A stretch of 11,611 nucleotides of DNA. It comes from Candidatus Acidiferrum typicum (GTDB lineage: Bacteria > Acidobacteriota > Terriglobia > Acidiferrales > UBA7541). The stretch spans positions 1-11,611 of the forward strand of contig DLMH01000003.1 in the NCBI GenBank assembly GCA_002478115.1. Reading direction: 5' to 3'. Below, piece after piece: positions 5,502-11,611 of the stretch. The notes under the pieces were generated by a model. That model searched no databases. It was given only the letters and a program-made list of their open reading frames with translations, and was not told the origin of the DNA. Both the position numbers and the translations under genes were made by a program. Each line of letters starts with the position of its first letter. Within the stretch, counting starts at the first letter, position 1.

Positions 5502-7091
5502 CTACCCTTCGTAACCGGAGGGCGCTACAAATCCGCCCAGTTCCCGGGCCAGCAGCTTCGCAAAGACAATCGGCGTGGCGTCTTCCCAATACGCTCCCAT
5601 GATTTGCAGGCCGATGGGCAAGCCGCCCTCGCCACGCCCGACCGGGGCTACCGTGGCCGGACATCCCGTCAGCGTAGCATGCGCGATCCAGCGAAACATA
5701 TCGTTGTAGGCGCGCGGCCCGTGCACCGTCGCAATCGTGCGCTTGTCTTGCGGTTGGCTGTGGTCATGCTCAAACGCCGTTGTGAAGGCCACGGGTGAGA
5801 GGAACACATCGACCTCATCGAAATAGCTTTGCCACTGCGCGCGATATCCCAGCCGCCGAAAGTTTTGCTGTTGCCAGTCGGCAAAGCTCGCCAGGCCCGG
5901 CACTACTTTGCCGCTCGCCGCCGCCTCTTTCCGCTCCACCTCTTGCTGCTCTGCCGGCTCAACGCTGAACATGAACGCATCCAGGTGGAACCTATAATTC
6001 TGGTACAGCTCTTCAATCTTGAATCCTGCGGGCCAGCCGCTTTTCAGCTTGGCACCCGCTTTGTCAAGTTTCTGGATCGTATTCTCCAGTACTGCTTTGG
6101 TTTCCGGAGTTACTGGACAATATGGATCATCCAGCACGTAGCCGACCCGAAACTCCCGCAAGCTTTCGTGTCGCGCCGCGGGCAGTTCCCATTTCCACGC
6201 TTTCGCGGAGTAGTCCGCCGGACCACCCAGAAAACGTAACGCTGCCAGCAAATCCTCCGCGCTACGCGCCAGCGGCCCGCCTACGGCCAGCAGACTCGAG
6301 AAACCTGGATTTTCGTGATGCCCACCCGGCAAGTGTCCCTGCTGGCTTATTAGGTCCAGCGTCGGCTTGTGCCCGTACAGGCCGCAGAAATGCGCTGGCA
6401 CGCGAATCGATCCCCCGATGTCGCTGCCCACACTCAAATAGCCGAGGCCCGCAGCCAGTGCTGCGGCCGTCCCGCCGGACGATCCTCCCGGCGACCGCTT
6501 CACATCCCACGGATTGTTCGTTGTGCCGTAAATCTGGTTGTAGCTTTGCCAATCACGCAGCGCGAGAGGAACATTCGTCGCCCCAATCAGCACGGCGCCA
6601 GCGACTAGGAACCGCGCCACCGCCTCGGAGTCGCTTGGGGCCTTGGAGTCTTTCAGTGCCGGTATTCCCCAGGTACAAGGACGCCCCGCCACCGCAAAAC
6701 TTTCCTTCACGTGAACCGGCACGCCGTGAAGGACGCCGAGCGATTTCCCGCTTGCCTGCGCTTCATCCGCGTGCTTCGCCCGCGTGAGCGCGTCTTCGCG
6801 AAGCTGATATGCAAACGCATTCAGTTGCGGATTGTATTTGTCGATCCGCGCGAAGGTTTGTTGCGTCAGCTCGAACGAGGAAATGTGCTTTTTGCGAATC
6901 GCCTCCGCAGCTTCAAGCGCCGACGCAAATTCCACCCGTCCAGCAGGACTCGTCGCCCGACTGGAGGTTGAACCAGTAACATTCGCGTTGGGGCTATCCG
7001 CTTCGACATCGGCTACGCCGTTTTCGGCAAAAGCTGGCAGACCCGCCGCCAGACCAAGAGACACAGTGGTGACAAAATCTCGTCGTTTCAT
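5502..7091 (-). CDS. Tat-exported amidase-signature enzyme
   Basis: This 529-residue protein is an amidase of the amidase-signature family, which hydrolyses carboxamide bonds. The Ser-cisSer-Lys triad is visible: Lys129 in GVPVHVKE, Ser204 in SPGGSSGGTAA and Ser228 in GSDIGGSIRVP. The 24-residue spacing between the two serines equals that of FAAH Ser217/Ser241. The N-terminus MKRRDFVTTVSLGLAAGLPAFA is a twin-arginine signal peptide (RRDFV followed by a hydrophobic stretch), so export of the folded enzyme to the periplasm is expected. A Ser/Ala/Thr-rich linker of about 30 residues precedes the catalytic domain, whose length is normal for the family. No Shine-Dalgarno sequence is evident before the ATG, but the Tat motif fixes the start well. 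It stands alone between two repeat-bearing gaps. The substrate (amino-acid amide, acyl amide, peptide amide or other) cannot be read from sequence, and GatA function is unlikely for an exported protein without gatB/gatC. Confidence 0.9.
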   Translation of the reverse strand: MKRRDFVTTVSLGLAAGLPAFAENGVADVEADSPNANVTGSTSSRATSPAGRVEFASALEAAEAIRKKHISSFELTQQTFARIDKYNPQLNAFAYQLREDALTRAKHADEAQASGKSLGVLHGVPVHVKESFAVAGRPCTWGIPALKDSKAPSDSEAVARFLVAGAVLIGATNVPLALRDWQSYNQIYGTTNNPWDVKRSPGGSSGGTAAALAAGLGYLSVGSDIGGSIRVPAHFCGLYGHKPTLDLISQQGHLPGGHHENPGFSSLLAVGGPLARSAEDLLAALRFLGGPADYSAKAWKWELPAARHESLREFRVGYVLDDPYCPVTPETKAVLENTIQKLDKAGAKLKSGWPAGFKIEELYQNYRFHLDAFMFSVEPAEQQEVERKEAAASGKVVPGLASFADWQQQNFRRLGYRAQWQSYFDEVDVFLSPVAFTTAFEHDHSQPQDKRTIATVHGPRAYNDMFRWIAHATLTGCPATVAPVGRGEGGLPIGLQIMGAYWEDATPIVFAKLLARELGGFVAPSGYEG

Positions 7092-7172
7092 GCGTGCATG
7101 CTAACGCCGACGCGCAATCGGGAACAAGTTCAAAATCACCCCAACGCTTTCACCGAGGTTTTGGGCGAATCG

Positions 7173-7239
7173 TCGGCAATCCGGAAGTAATGCCGCGAAT
7201 CCCGGTCTTCTGGAGTCACTTCCGGTTTGCCCGTGATCC
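7173..7239 (+). repeat. Intergenic hairpin repeat, subfamily II, complete copy
   Basis: The copy starts with TCGGCAATCCGGAAGT and ends with ACTTCCGGTTTGCCCGTGAT plus CC. CCGGAAGT pairs with ACTTCCGG over a loop of about 29 bases. The outer borders (TCGGCAA and TTGCCCGTGATCC) are those of subfamily I, while the inner stem is different. Confidence 0.7.
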
Positions 7240-7409
7240 ACCCCGAAAGGGATGAAAGACTCTGCTGGCTGAGGCGGTGAACGACGTCAAGAACAAATGA
7301 TTCGCTGATGAAGTTCAACTGCCCCTAGCAAGCTATGTTTGGTGCGCAACTCCGTCTTGCGGTCCGGAAACTGCGATATGCGAAGCCATGTCGGGTTATA
7401 GGTGGATCG

Positions 7410-7455
7410 TCGGCAACCCTTCACTTAGAGATTATCGAAGGGTGGCCCGTAGATC
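7410..7455 (+). repeat. Intergenic hairpin repeat, subfamily I, diverged copy
   Basis: TCGGCAACCCTTCACTTA is followed by GATTAT, CGAAGGGTGG and CCCGTAGATC. The arms ACCCTTC and GAAGGGT still pair. The loop and right border carry several substitutions relative to the copies at 5304 and 10541. Confidence 0.7.
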
Positions 7456-7549
7456 GCTCCGAATCGTTTCTGTGGCCGTCAGGTTGCGAGCTCACCATTT
7501 TATGAATCAGCAACGCAACTCACCCGTGCAGGTCACGTAGCTAAAACTG

Positions 7550-9031
7550 CTAGGGCGCGGGCCGCACGGGCTGCAGTTGATTCCAGTTTCCCGAGAGTTG
7601 CCCGTTCGGGTTGAAGTTCGGATCATCACTCATGATGTATTCGTTTGATCCGTTCAACCAAGCGTGATCGAACTGGTTGCTCAGTTCCATCGTATTTCCA
7701 GTTGCGGGGTCCCGGAAGGTTTGCACACCACGTATGTTTTGGTCAAATCCGAAGGCACTGTTTAGCGAACCCCGCTGTGCGTTGGCGGTGACACCCATGA
7801 TGGTGTCGGCGACATGCTTTTGAAAGGCGGCCACCATTGAGTCCATGGTAGCTTCCTTTTGTGCCTCAGCCTGGTAGAGTTTGGCAATAAATCCATTCGA
7901 ATAAGCCTGCCACTTCGGCTCCGGTCGAATGGAACTGATCATCACTTTGAAGAGTTTATCGTTGGCATCGAGTTGGCCTTGCGGCGCCCGCAAGGCCGTC
8001 ACGTCGATCGCGTGGCAATCGTAAAAGGCGCCTTGGCCCTGGCGAAAAATACGTGTGACGACAACCAGGGTCACCCAATCCTCCAAGTCCTTGCCGTCTT
8101 TTTGGAATTTGACGCGCGCGCGAATTGCCTCGGTTCGAGCGCTACCGCCGTTACTGCCATCATCCGGGGGCAGCCCCAATTGCTTGCGTGCGATCTGGTT
8201 CAGTTCGGGGAACGGCTCAACCGAAACCACGGTACTGCCGCCAGGGAACACGGTGAGTATCTCCTGGCGAAAGTAATCTTCAGCCTTCATCGGTTTCTTC
8301 ACCGGGCACGGCTTGCCTTGAGCACCTAGTGCGCGTCGGTTAGGATCCGTCAGCTTCCGCAACGCTGCGGGGTCATCCGAGTATTGCCAACTGTCGTTGG
8401 GGGCACCTTGAAAAGCGATCGATCCATCCGAACTCGTGGCCTCCCACGACACCGCATGGATGTCCGAAAAACATCCCTCTTTAGTATTGGCGGCCACGCT
8501 GCCTTTGAAGTCCCACGTGGAAGGAATCAACAGATCTATCGCCGGGAGGTCGACCTTGCCCCCCAATGCCGGATCTGCGACATGGGCGATGACTTGGACT
8601 TGCTTCATGCGCAGGTAGGAAGCGGGGGCTGCGCCGGTCTGAGACGGAGCTTTCGTCCCAGTCCCGGCAGCAGGGGACGGCTTTGCTGCGGGAGTGGTCG
8701 CGGCTCCAGCAGCCTGACTTTCGGAAGTTGGCGAAGTGCTGGGAGCGCTCGGCGCAGGACTACTACTTGGGTTCGCAGCCAGCCCGGCGGCTTTCCTGCA
8801 TCGATCGGACAGCGAGTCCTTGTGCTCCTTGAGACAGGCCACGATTCGGCCTCCCCCCGGTTGCACTCCCGCGCACAGCTTCTGTGCATCCTCGGCGCAG
8901 GCAGCGCGAATCGCAGCAAGTGACTGCTGATCACCCGCCTGTGCAGATTGCGCCGCTCTAGCAGGGGAAACGGAGGAAACGGTCAGCGACAACAGCAGGC
9001 AAGACGCATTGGCGACTCGTCTCACTTTCAT
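7550..9031 (-). CDS. Secreted protein with GLG1-type Cys-rich repeat, low-complexity linker and unrecognised C-terminal domain
   Basis: This 493-residue protein has a Sec-type signal peptide with likely cleavage after SPARA (about residue 26). Residues 38-81 form one four-cysteine unit (Cys45, 53, 66, 78; CAEDAQKLCAG...GRIVACLKEHKDSLSDRC) that matches the cysteine-rich Golgi apparatus protein 1 repeat type seen in many exported bacterial proteins. Residues 84-137 are a Ser/Pro/Ala/Thr-rich flexible linker. The C-terminal domain of about 350 residues is not one I recognise. It has three further visible cysteines (GCFSDIH, KPCPVKK, FYDCHAID), alternating strands, and a Gly/Asn/Gln-rich tail ending in QPVRPAP. 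The ATG has a good AGAGAGG ribosome binding site five bases upstream. It is flanked by gaps of several hundred bases and is probably monocistronic. It is likely periplasmic or extracellular with disulphides; its function is unknown. Confidence 0.85.
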   Translation of the reverse strand: MKVRRVANASCLLLSLTVSSVSPARAAQSAQAGDQQSLAAIRAACAEDAQKLCAGVQPGGGRIVACLKEHKDSLSDRCRKAAGLAANPSSSPAPSAPSTSPTSESQAAGAATTPAAKPSPAAGTGTKAPSQTGAAPASYLRMKQVQVIAHVADPALGGKVDLPAIDLLIPSTWDFKGSVAANTKEGCFSDIHAVSWEATSSDGSIAFQGAPNDSWQYSDDPAALRKLTDPNRRALGAQGKPCPVKKPMKAEDYFRQEILTVFPGGSTVVSVEPFPELNQIARKQLGLPPDDGSNGGSARTEAIRARVKFQKDGKDLEDWVTLVVVTRIFRQGQGAFYDCHAIDVTALRAPQGQLDANDKLFKVMISSIRPEPKWQAYSNGFIAKLYQAEAQKEATMDSMVAAFQKHVADTIMGVTANAQRGSLNSAFGFDQNIRGVQTFRDPATGNTMELSNQFDHAWLNGSNEYIMSDDPNFNPNGQLSGNWNQLQPVRPAP

Positions 9032-9123
9032 ATCGACCTCTCTTGATTTGAAGTGCTCGTGAAAATTGGGGGACTTAGAGTTGGGAGCATAACATGACTA
9101 ATTCAACTGTTCAGAGTGAATTG

Positions 9124-9170
9124 TCGGCAAACCTTACCTTACTGGATTGTGTCAGGGTTCCCCGTGATCC
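9124..9170 (+). repeat. Intergenic hairpin repeat, subfamily I, diverged stem
   Basis: This 47-base copy begins TCGGCAAACCTTACCTTACT and ends GGGTTCCCCGTGATCC. Both borders and the TTAC-GGATT loop are conserved, but the stem arms are partly mismatched. It sits between the start of the Cys-rich protein gene and the end of the hydrolase gene. Confidence 0.65.
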
Positions 9171-9249
9171 GGGCGAAATGGCCAAATGTGCCGGTACGGA
9201 TCACATGTACGCCTTGCCGATTACACATCCGGTGGAGGTGCGTGCAGTT

Positions 9250-10365
9250 CTACCTCGGTTGTTTCCTAGCCGAGCGGTCAAGAACCAGAGGCTTTATCTG
9301 CTCATTGAGTACTTTCAACGTCATTTCTAGTTCGGTGGCCGATGATTCATGGCCAGTGCCAGGCACCAAATAGAATTGCTTGCGCGGTGCCTTGATGCTG
9401 TCGAAGTAGGCCTTGGCAAGTTCAGGCAGCGCTGTCAGATCTTCTTGGCCTTGAAAAATGTAGATAGGAATCGCAAAATCGGTCCCCAGAGCCGGAAGAT
9501 CCACCATCTCCAGCGGCCCAGACATGGTCAGCCCCCAGAAGTGTTCAAAACAAAAATCGTCCGCTGCCGCATATTGAGCTCGTTCCTCAGGCGAGGCGTA
9601 CTCGGGGCTGATTGTTTCAGGAGCTGGTGGCGCAGTCACCTTCTTAGCCTGATAGGCCAGTCTCCATTTTCTGAATACAGGCCAACTGTTGAAAAGTGAA
9701 TGCCAGGGAGGAGGACCAATCGCTGTCAATGCGGTGGTCGCCGACTGATCGCCAGAGGCACGCGCCATTGCCAGCACGCGCGCATAGCTGGCCGCCTCAT
9801 TCTTGCGCGTATTCACCAATTGCGCGTCGCCGACATATGCATAGAAGAGGTCCGGTCGGGCATGAGCCATATGAATGCCGAGAATCGACCCCCAAGAACC
9901 ACCATAAATAATGATCTTCTTCTTGTTGAGATGTTCGGCTAGAAACTGGGCAACTTCGATGCCATCATCGGTCATGCGCTCGACGGTCATGGTCGGCTCG
10001 ATTGACGGGCCGCTTTTGCCGTAGGTTCTGCCAGCGCCACGCTGGTCCCATTGGACGAGCGTGAAGTCTTTCTCCCATCCCGCGAACATGGCGTCGGCGA
10101 ATGGACTCAAGGCATCCCCTGGTCCGCCGTGCAGGAAGAGCAGGACCGGGTTGTTGCGATCATCCCCTTTGATGGTGATCCATTGATCGATGCCTCCGAT
10201 CCGGACGAACATTTCTTCTTTCACCCGCTCTGGCGCGCGGACCTGTAATGTTTGCGCAGCCACATTCTGCGGAAGGACATGATAAGAAAGGCTCACAGAG
10301 ACAATCGATATAAGCCCCATGAGAAACCACCTTGCTGGTCTCGCGGCATCTGCTAATCCAAGCAT
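9250..10365 (-). CDS. Alpha/beta hydrolase, peptidase S33 (proline iminopeptidase-like)
   Basis: This 371-residue protein has the S33 pattern: oxyanion motif HGGPG (79-83), WDQRGAGRT (106-114), nucleophile Ser157 in GGSWGS, acid Asp309 in GQEDLTALPE and His339 in PGTGHES. These are hallmarks of proline iminopeptidases and related prolyl or ester hydrolases. An N-terminal hydrophobic stretch (residues 14-31, followed by QNVAAQ) looks like an uncleaved anchor or a signal peptide cleaved after VAA or AQ, so the enzyme probably works in the periplasm, unlike classical cytoplasmic PIP. The ATG at 10365 has AGGTG five bases upstream, and the Met at residue 16 would be a less likely start. It is divergent from the DUF1697 gene across a 263-base gap. 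The substrate is not determined: aminopeptidase, esterase or epoxide-hydrolase-like activity are all possible within this fold, but HGGPG and GGSWG favour S33. Confidence 0.85.
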   Translation of the reverse strand: MLGLADAARPARWFLMGLISIVSVSLSYHVLPQNVAAQTLQVRAPERVKEEMFVRIGGIDQWITIKGDDRNNPVLLFLHGGPGDALSPFADAMFAGWEKDFTLVQWDQRGAGRTYGKSGPSIEPTMTVERMTDDGIEVAQFLAEHLNKKKIIIYGGSWGSILGIHMAHARPDLFYAYVGDAQLVNTRKNEAASYARVLAMARASGDQSATTALTAIGPPPWHSLFNSWPVFRKWRLAYQAKKVTAPPAPETISPEYASPEERAQYAAADDFCFEHFWGLTMSGPLEMVDLPALGTDFAIPIYIFQGQEDLTALPELAKAYFDSIKAPRKQFYLVPGTGHESSATELEMTLKVLNEQIKPLVLDRSARKQPR

Positions 10366-10540
10366 CTGAGCACCTGTGCGTGAAAACGGATCATGAAACG
10401 AAGATAGTCAATCCGGCTAGGATTGTGTTTGGTCCAGTCATGCAGATCAATACGAAGATTGGGGCTTAGATGTTCCACCGGCCCAGCAGGGCTCTTGTCA
10501 ACCTCAAGAGAGACGTATCGACTGGGTTCTGAGCGAGTCG

Positions 10541-10587
10541 TCGGCAACCCTTACCTTACCGGATTATGGAAGGGTTGCCCGTGATTC
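10541..10587 (+). repeat. Intergenic hairpin repeat, subfamily I, full copy
   Basis: This 47-base copy begins TCGGCAACCCTTACCTTACC and ends GGAAGGGTTGCCCGTGATTC. GCAACCCTT pairs with AAGGGTTGC. It lies in the gap between the divergent hydrolase and DUF1697 genes, about 30 bases upstream of the putative -10 of the latter, a position that does not suit a terminator for either gene. Confidence 0.8.
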
Positions 10588-10616
10588 GGGGGCACGAAAG
10601 AAAAGCCACTTTTGTT

Positions 10617-10622
10617 TATAAT
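10617..10622 (+). promoter_or_regulatory. Putative -10 element (TATAAT) for a leaderless DUF1697 mRNA
   Basis: A perfect TATAAT lies six bases upstream of the DUF1697 ATG. Initiation usually falls about seven bases after the hexamer, which would place the transcript start at or next to the A of the ATG. No TTGACA-like -35 is obvious at the expected distance. A TG occurs two bases upstream of the hexamer, which is not the exact extended -10 spacing. No ribosome binding site lies between the hexamer and the ATG, consistent with a leaderless message. Confidence 0.4.
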
Positions 10623-10628
10623 TCAGCT

Positions 10629-11168
10629 ATGGCTCTCGTTGTTTTCCTCCGAGGGGTCAATGTTGGCGGACACAGGACGTTTCGTCCAAGCATCCTCGCC
10701 AGAGAACTGAGTGACTATGGTGTCGTGAATGTGGGTGCAGCAGGCACCTTTGTCGTTCAAAAACCCGGACCTCGAGCAAAATTCCTTGCTGAACTGCGCC
10801 GGAAGCTGCCATTCGAGACGGAGGTTGCGCTCTGCGACGGTCGCGATCTTATCCGCCTGGAGATGGAAAATCCGTTTGGGGCGTCACGCCCCGATATTGT
10901 GCGATTCGTGAGCATCCTGTCGAAAGCCGACCGCGGCCTGCCTTCCATTCCATTCACACTTCCGCCACGCGGGAAGTGGTTCGTGCGAGTTATCGCGTCA
11001 AAAGACCGATTCGTCTTCGGAGAGTGTCGGCGCCACATGAAAACGATTGGCTATCTTGGCCAGATCGACAAACTGTTTGGTGTGCCGGCGACGACACGGA
11101 ATTGGAACACCATAATGGCCATCGTGCAGATTTTGAAAGGCCAGGGCAAGAAAGCCAAGGGTGATTAA
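10629..11168 (+). CDS. DUF1697 family protein
   Basis: This 179-residue cytoplasmic protein carries the DUF1697 N-terminal signature VFLRGVNVGGH (5-15) and a typical length for the family, whose function is unknown. The middle departs from what I recall of the usual pattern: the segment normally reading like YIQSGNVVF is VGAAGTFVVQKP here. The C-terminus has the family-like RNWNTIMAIVQI, followed by a basic tail (GQGKKAKGD). The frame is open a further 21 codons upstream to 10566, but that extension reads through the hairpin repeat. LRGVNVGG normally lies within the first dozen residues, so the ATG at 10629 is the start. No Shine-Dalgarno sequence precedes it, and a TATAAT hexamer ends six bases before it, suggesting a leaderless transcript. 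It is the only plus-strand gene in the window. Confidence 0.85.
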   Translation: MALVVFLRGVNVGGHRTFRPSILARELSDYGVVNVGAAGTFVVQKPGPRAKFLAELRRKLPFETEVALCDGRDLIRLEMENPFGASRPDIVRFVSILSKADRGLPSIPFTLPPRGKWFVRVIASKDRFVFGECRRHMKTIGYLGQIDKLFGVPATTRNWNTIMAIVQILKGQGKKAKGD

Positions 11169-11413
11169 TTTATCGGCTATCTACCAAGTTTCGGCGCCCG
11201 GGCATTGGGATCCGGCTGGGGGCAGTCGCAGCTCTCTCGATCGCGTTCGTCTCGTTGATTTTTGAAATTGTACCGGTCGGCGAAATGGCGAGTCCCTTGC
11301 TGTTCGCGGCCAAGGTTACAGTAGCGATTTGGGCTACAAACGGGTTCGGAGCCTGCCTGTATTGGCGCGGGACGCGCCGCGTGGCGAGATTGACCGCAAG
11401 TTCACAATTTTGA
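11165..11413 (+). pseudogene. Possible remnant of a small membrane protein
   Basis: Directly after the DUF1697 stop, one frame is open from 11165 to a TGA at 11411 and reads like a two-helix membrane protein: RLGAVAALSIAFVSLIFEI, then SPLLFAAKVTVAIWATNGFG, then a basic tail (YWRGTRRVARLTAS). There is no ATG, GTG or TTG before the first helix. The first ATG in this frame (11285) would drop that helix. It may be the 3' part of a broken gene, a gene with a non-standard start, or chance. I recognise no family. Confidence 0.3.
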
Positions 11414-11611
11414 CGGGCATCGCTGATACGCGGCCTGACAGTCCGCGATTGACAGACGGATTTGGACTAGAAAGTCCTGTTCTTGCCGCTTGGCAGTGCA
11501 ACGGACTGCGTTTTGAAGCGGCTGACTCGATTCGTGGACGGTTGGTCGGCCAACCGGAAGTAATCCTGAAAGTTACAAATTAAGCGGTCAAGTCCTTCCA
11601 TGAGAAGGCCG
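11169..11611. other. Terminal region with no certain gene
   Basis: Apart from the possible membrane-protein remnant (11165-11413) and the half repeat at 11546, nothing here is clearly functional. An 84-codon plus-strand frame (11329-11583) overlaps the remnant in another frame, ends in repeat sequence and has no protein character I recognise. Confidence 0.4.
11546..11565 (+). repeat. Intergenic hairpin repeat, subfamily II, left half
   Basis: TCGGCCAACCGGAAGTAATC matches the left arm of the complete subfamily II copy at 7173. No right arm is recognisable before the window ends at 11611. It may be truncated by decay or continue beyond the window. Confidence 0.5.

Larger units (their letters stand above)
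7092..7549. other. Intergenic region between amidase and Cys-rich protein genes
   Basis: No gene is supported in this 458-base gap. A 60-codon minus-strand frame (7136-7318) runs through repeat sequence and has no ribosome binding site that convinces me. The gap holds one complete subfamily II repeat (7173-7239) and one subfamily I repeat (7410-7455). The amidase promoter should lie here, but I cannot point to it. Confidence 0.45.

Noticed and set aside
7136..7318. Minus-strand 60-codon frame between amidase and Cys-rich protein genes
   Set aside because: More than a third of it is translation of the subfamily II repeat, and there is no recognisable family. A real small protein is not excluded, but nothing supports it.
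10353..10547. Minus-strand 64-codon frame upstream of the hydrolase
   Set aside because: It overlaps the hydrolase start and the repeat edge and has no ribosome binding site or family signature.
11329..11583. Plus-strand 84-codon frame at the right end
   Set aside because: It overlaps the more protein-like frame at 11165-11413, ends in repeat sequence and has no recognisable domain.
1..11611. tRNA, rRNA, riboswitch, insertion sequence or prophage content
   Set aside because: No cloverleaf, rRNA core, transposase, integrase or phage-like gene was recognised on either strand by reading.

Overview
The window is GC-rich bacterial DNA with densely packed genes, nearly all on the minus strand. 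No marker gene fixes the organism. A Tat-exported amidase, a secreted Cys-rich protein, a DUF1697 protein and abundant intergenic hairpin repeats would fit an Acidobacteriota-like soil bacterium or another Gram-negative didermal lineage. That assignment is inference.

The main content is a five-gene operon at 371-5147, transcribed right to left with every junction overlapping: DUF3047 protein -> NAD-dependent epimerase/dehydratase (CerR-like) -> PAP2 membrane enzyme with a sphingomyelin/IPC-synthase-like HYTVD motif -> large GNAT-type acyltransferase (bacterial ceramide synthase-like) -> serine palmitoyltransferase-like PLP enzyme. Serine palmitoyltransferase, a GNAT-family ceramide synthase and an NAD-dependent epimerase-type reductase are the three enzymes of the bacterial ceramide route described in Caulobacter. 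The operon is therefore best read as a complete ceramide pathway: condensation of serine with acyl-CoA, N-acylation and keto reduction. To it are added a candidate head-group transferase or phosphatase (PAP2) and an unassigned DUF3047 protein. No acyl carrier protein or acyl-activating ligase is present in the window.

To the right come three separate minus-strand genes: a Tat-signal amidase (5502-7091), a secreted protein with a four-cysteine GLG1-like repeat, a low-complexity linker and an unrecognised C-terminal domain (7550-9031), and an S33-type alpha/beta hydrolase (9250-10365). Divergent from the hydrolase is a DUF1697 protein (10629-11168), probably read from a leaderless transcript. 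The last 440 bases hold only a possible membrane-protein remnant.

Each intergenic gap of more than 200 bases contains at least one copy or half-copy of a palindromic repeat whose borders are TCGGCAA on the left and (TTGC)CCGTGATCC on the right. Two inner-stem subfamilies share these borders. No convincing copy was seen inside a gene or between the operon genes, and the copies recognised with confidence all have the same orientation. No rRNA, tRNA, CRISPR array, transposase or phage gene was seen.
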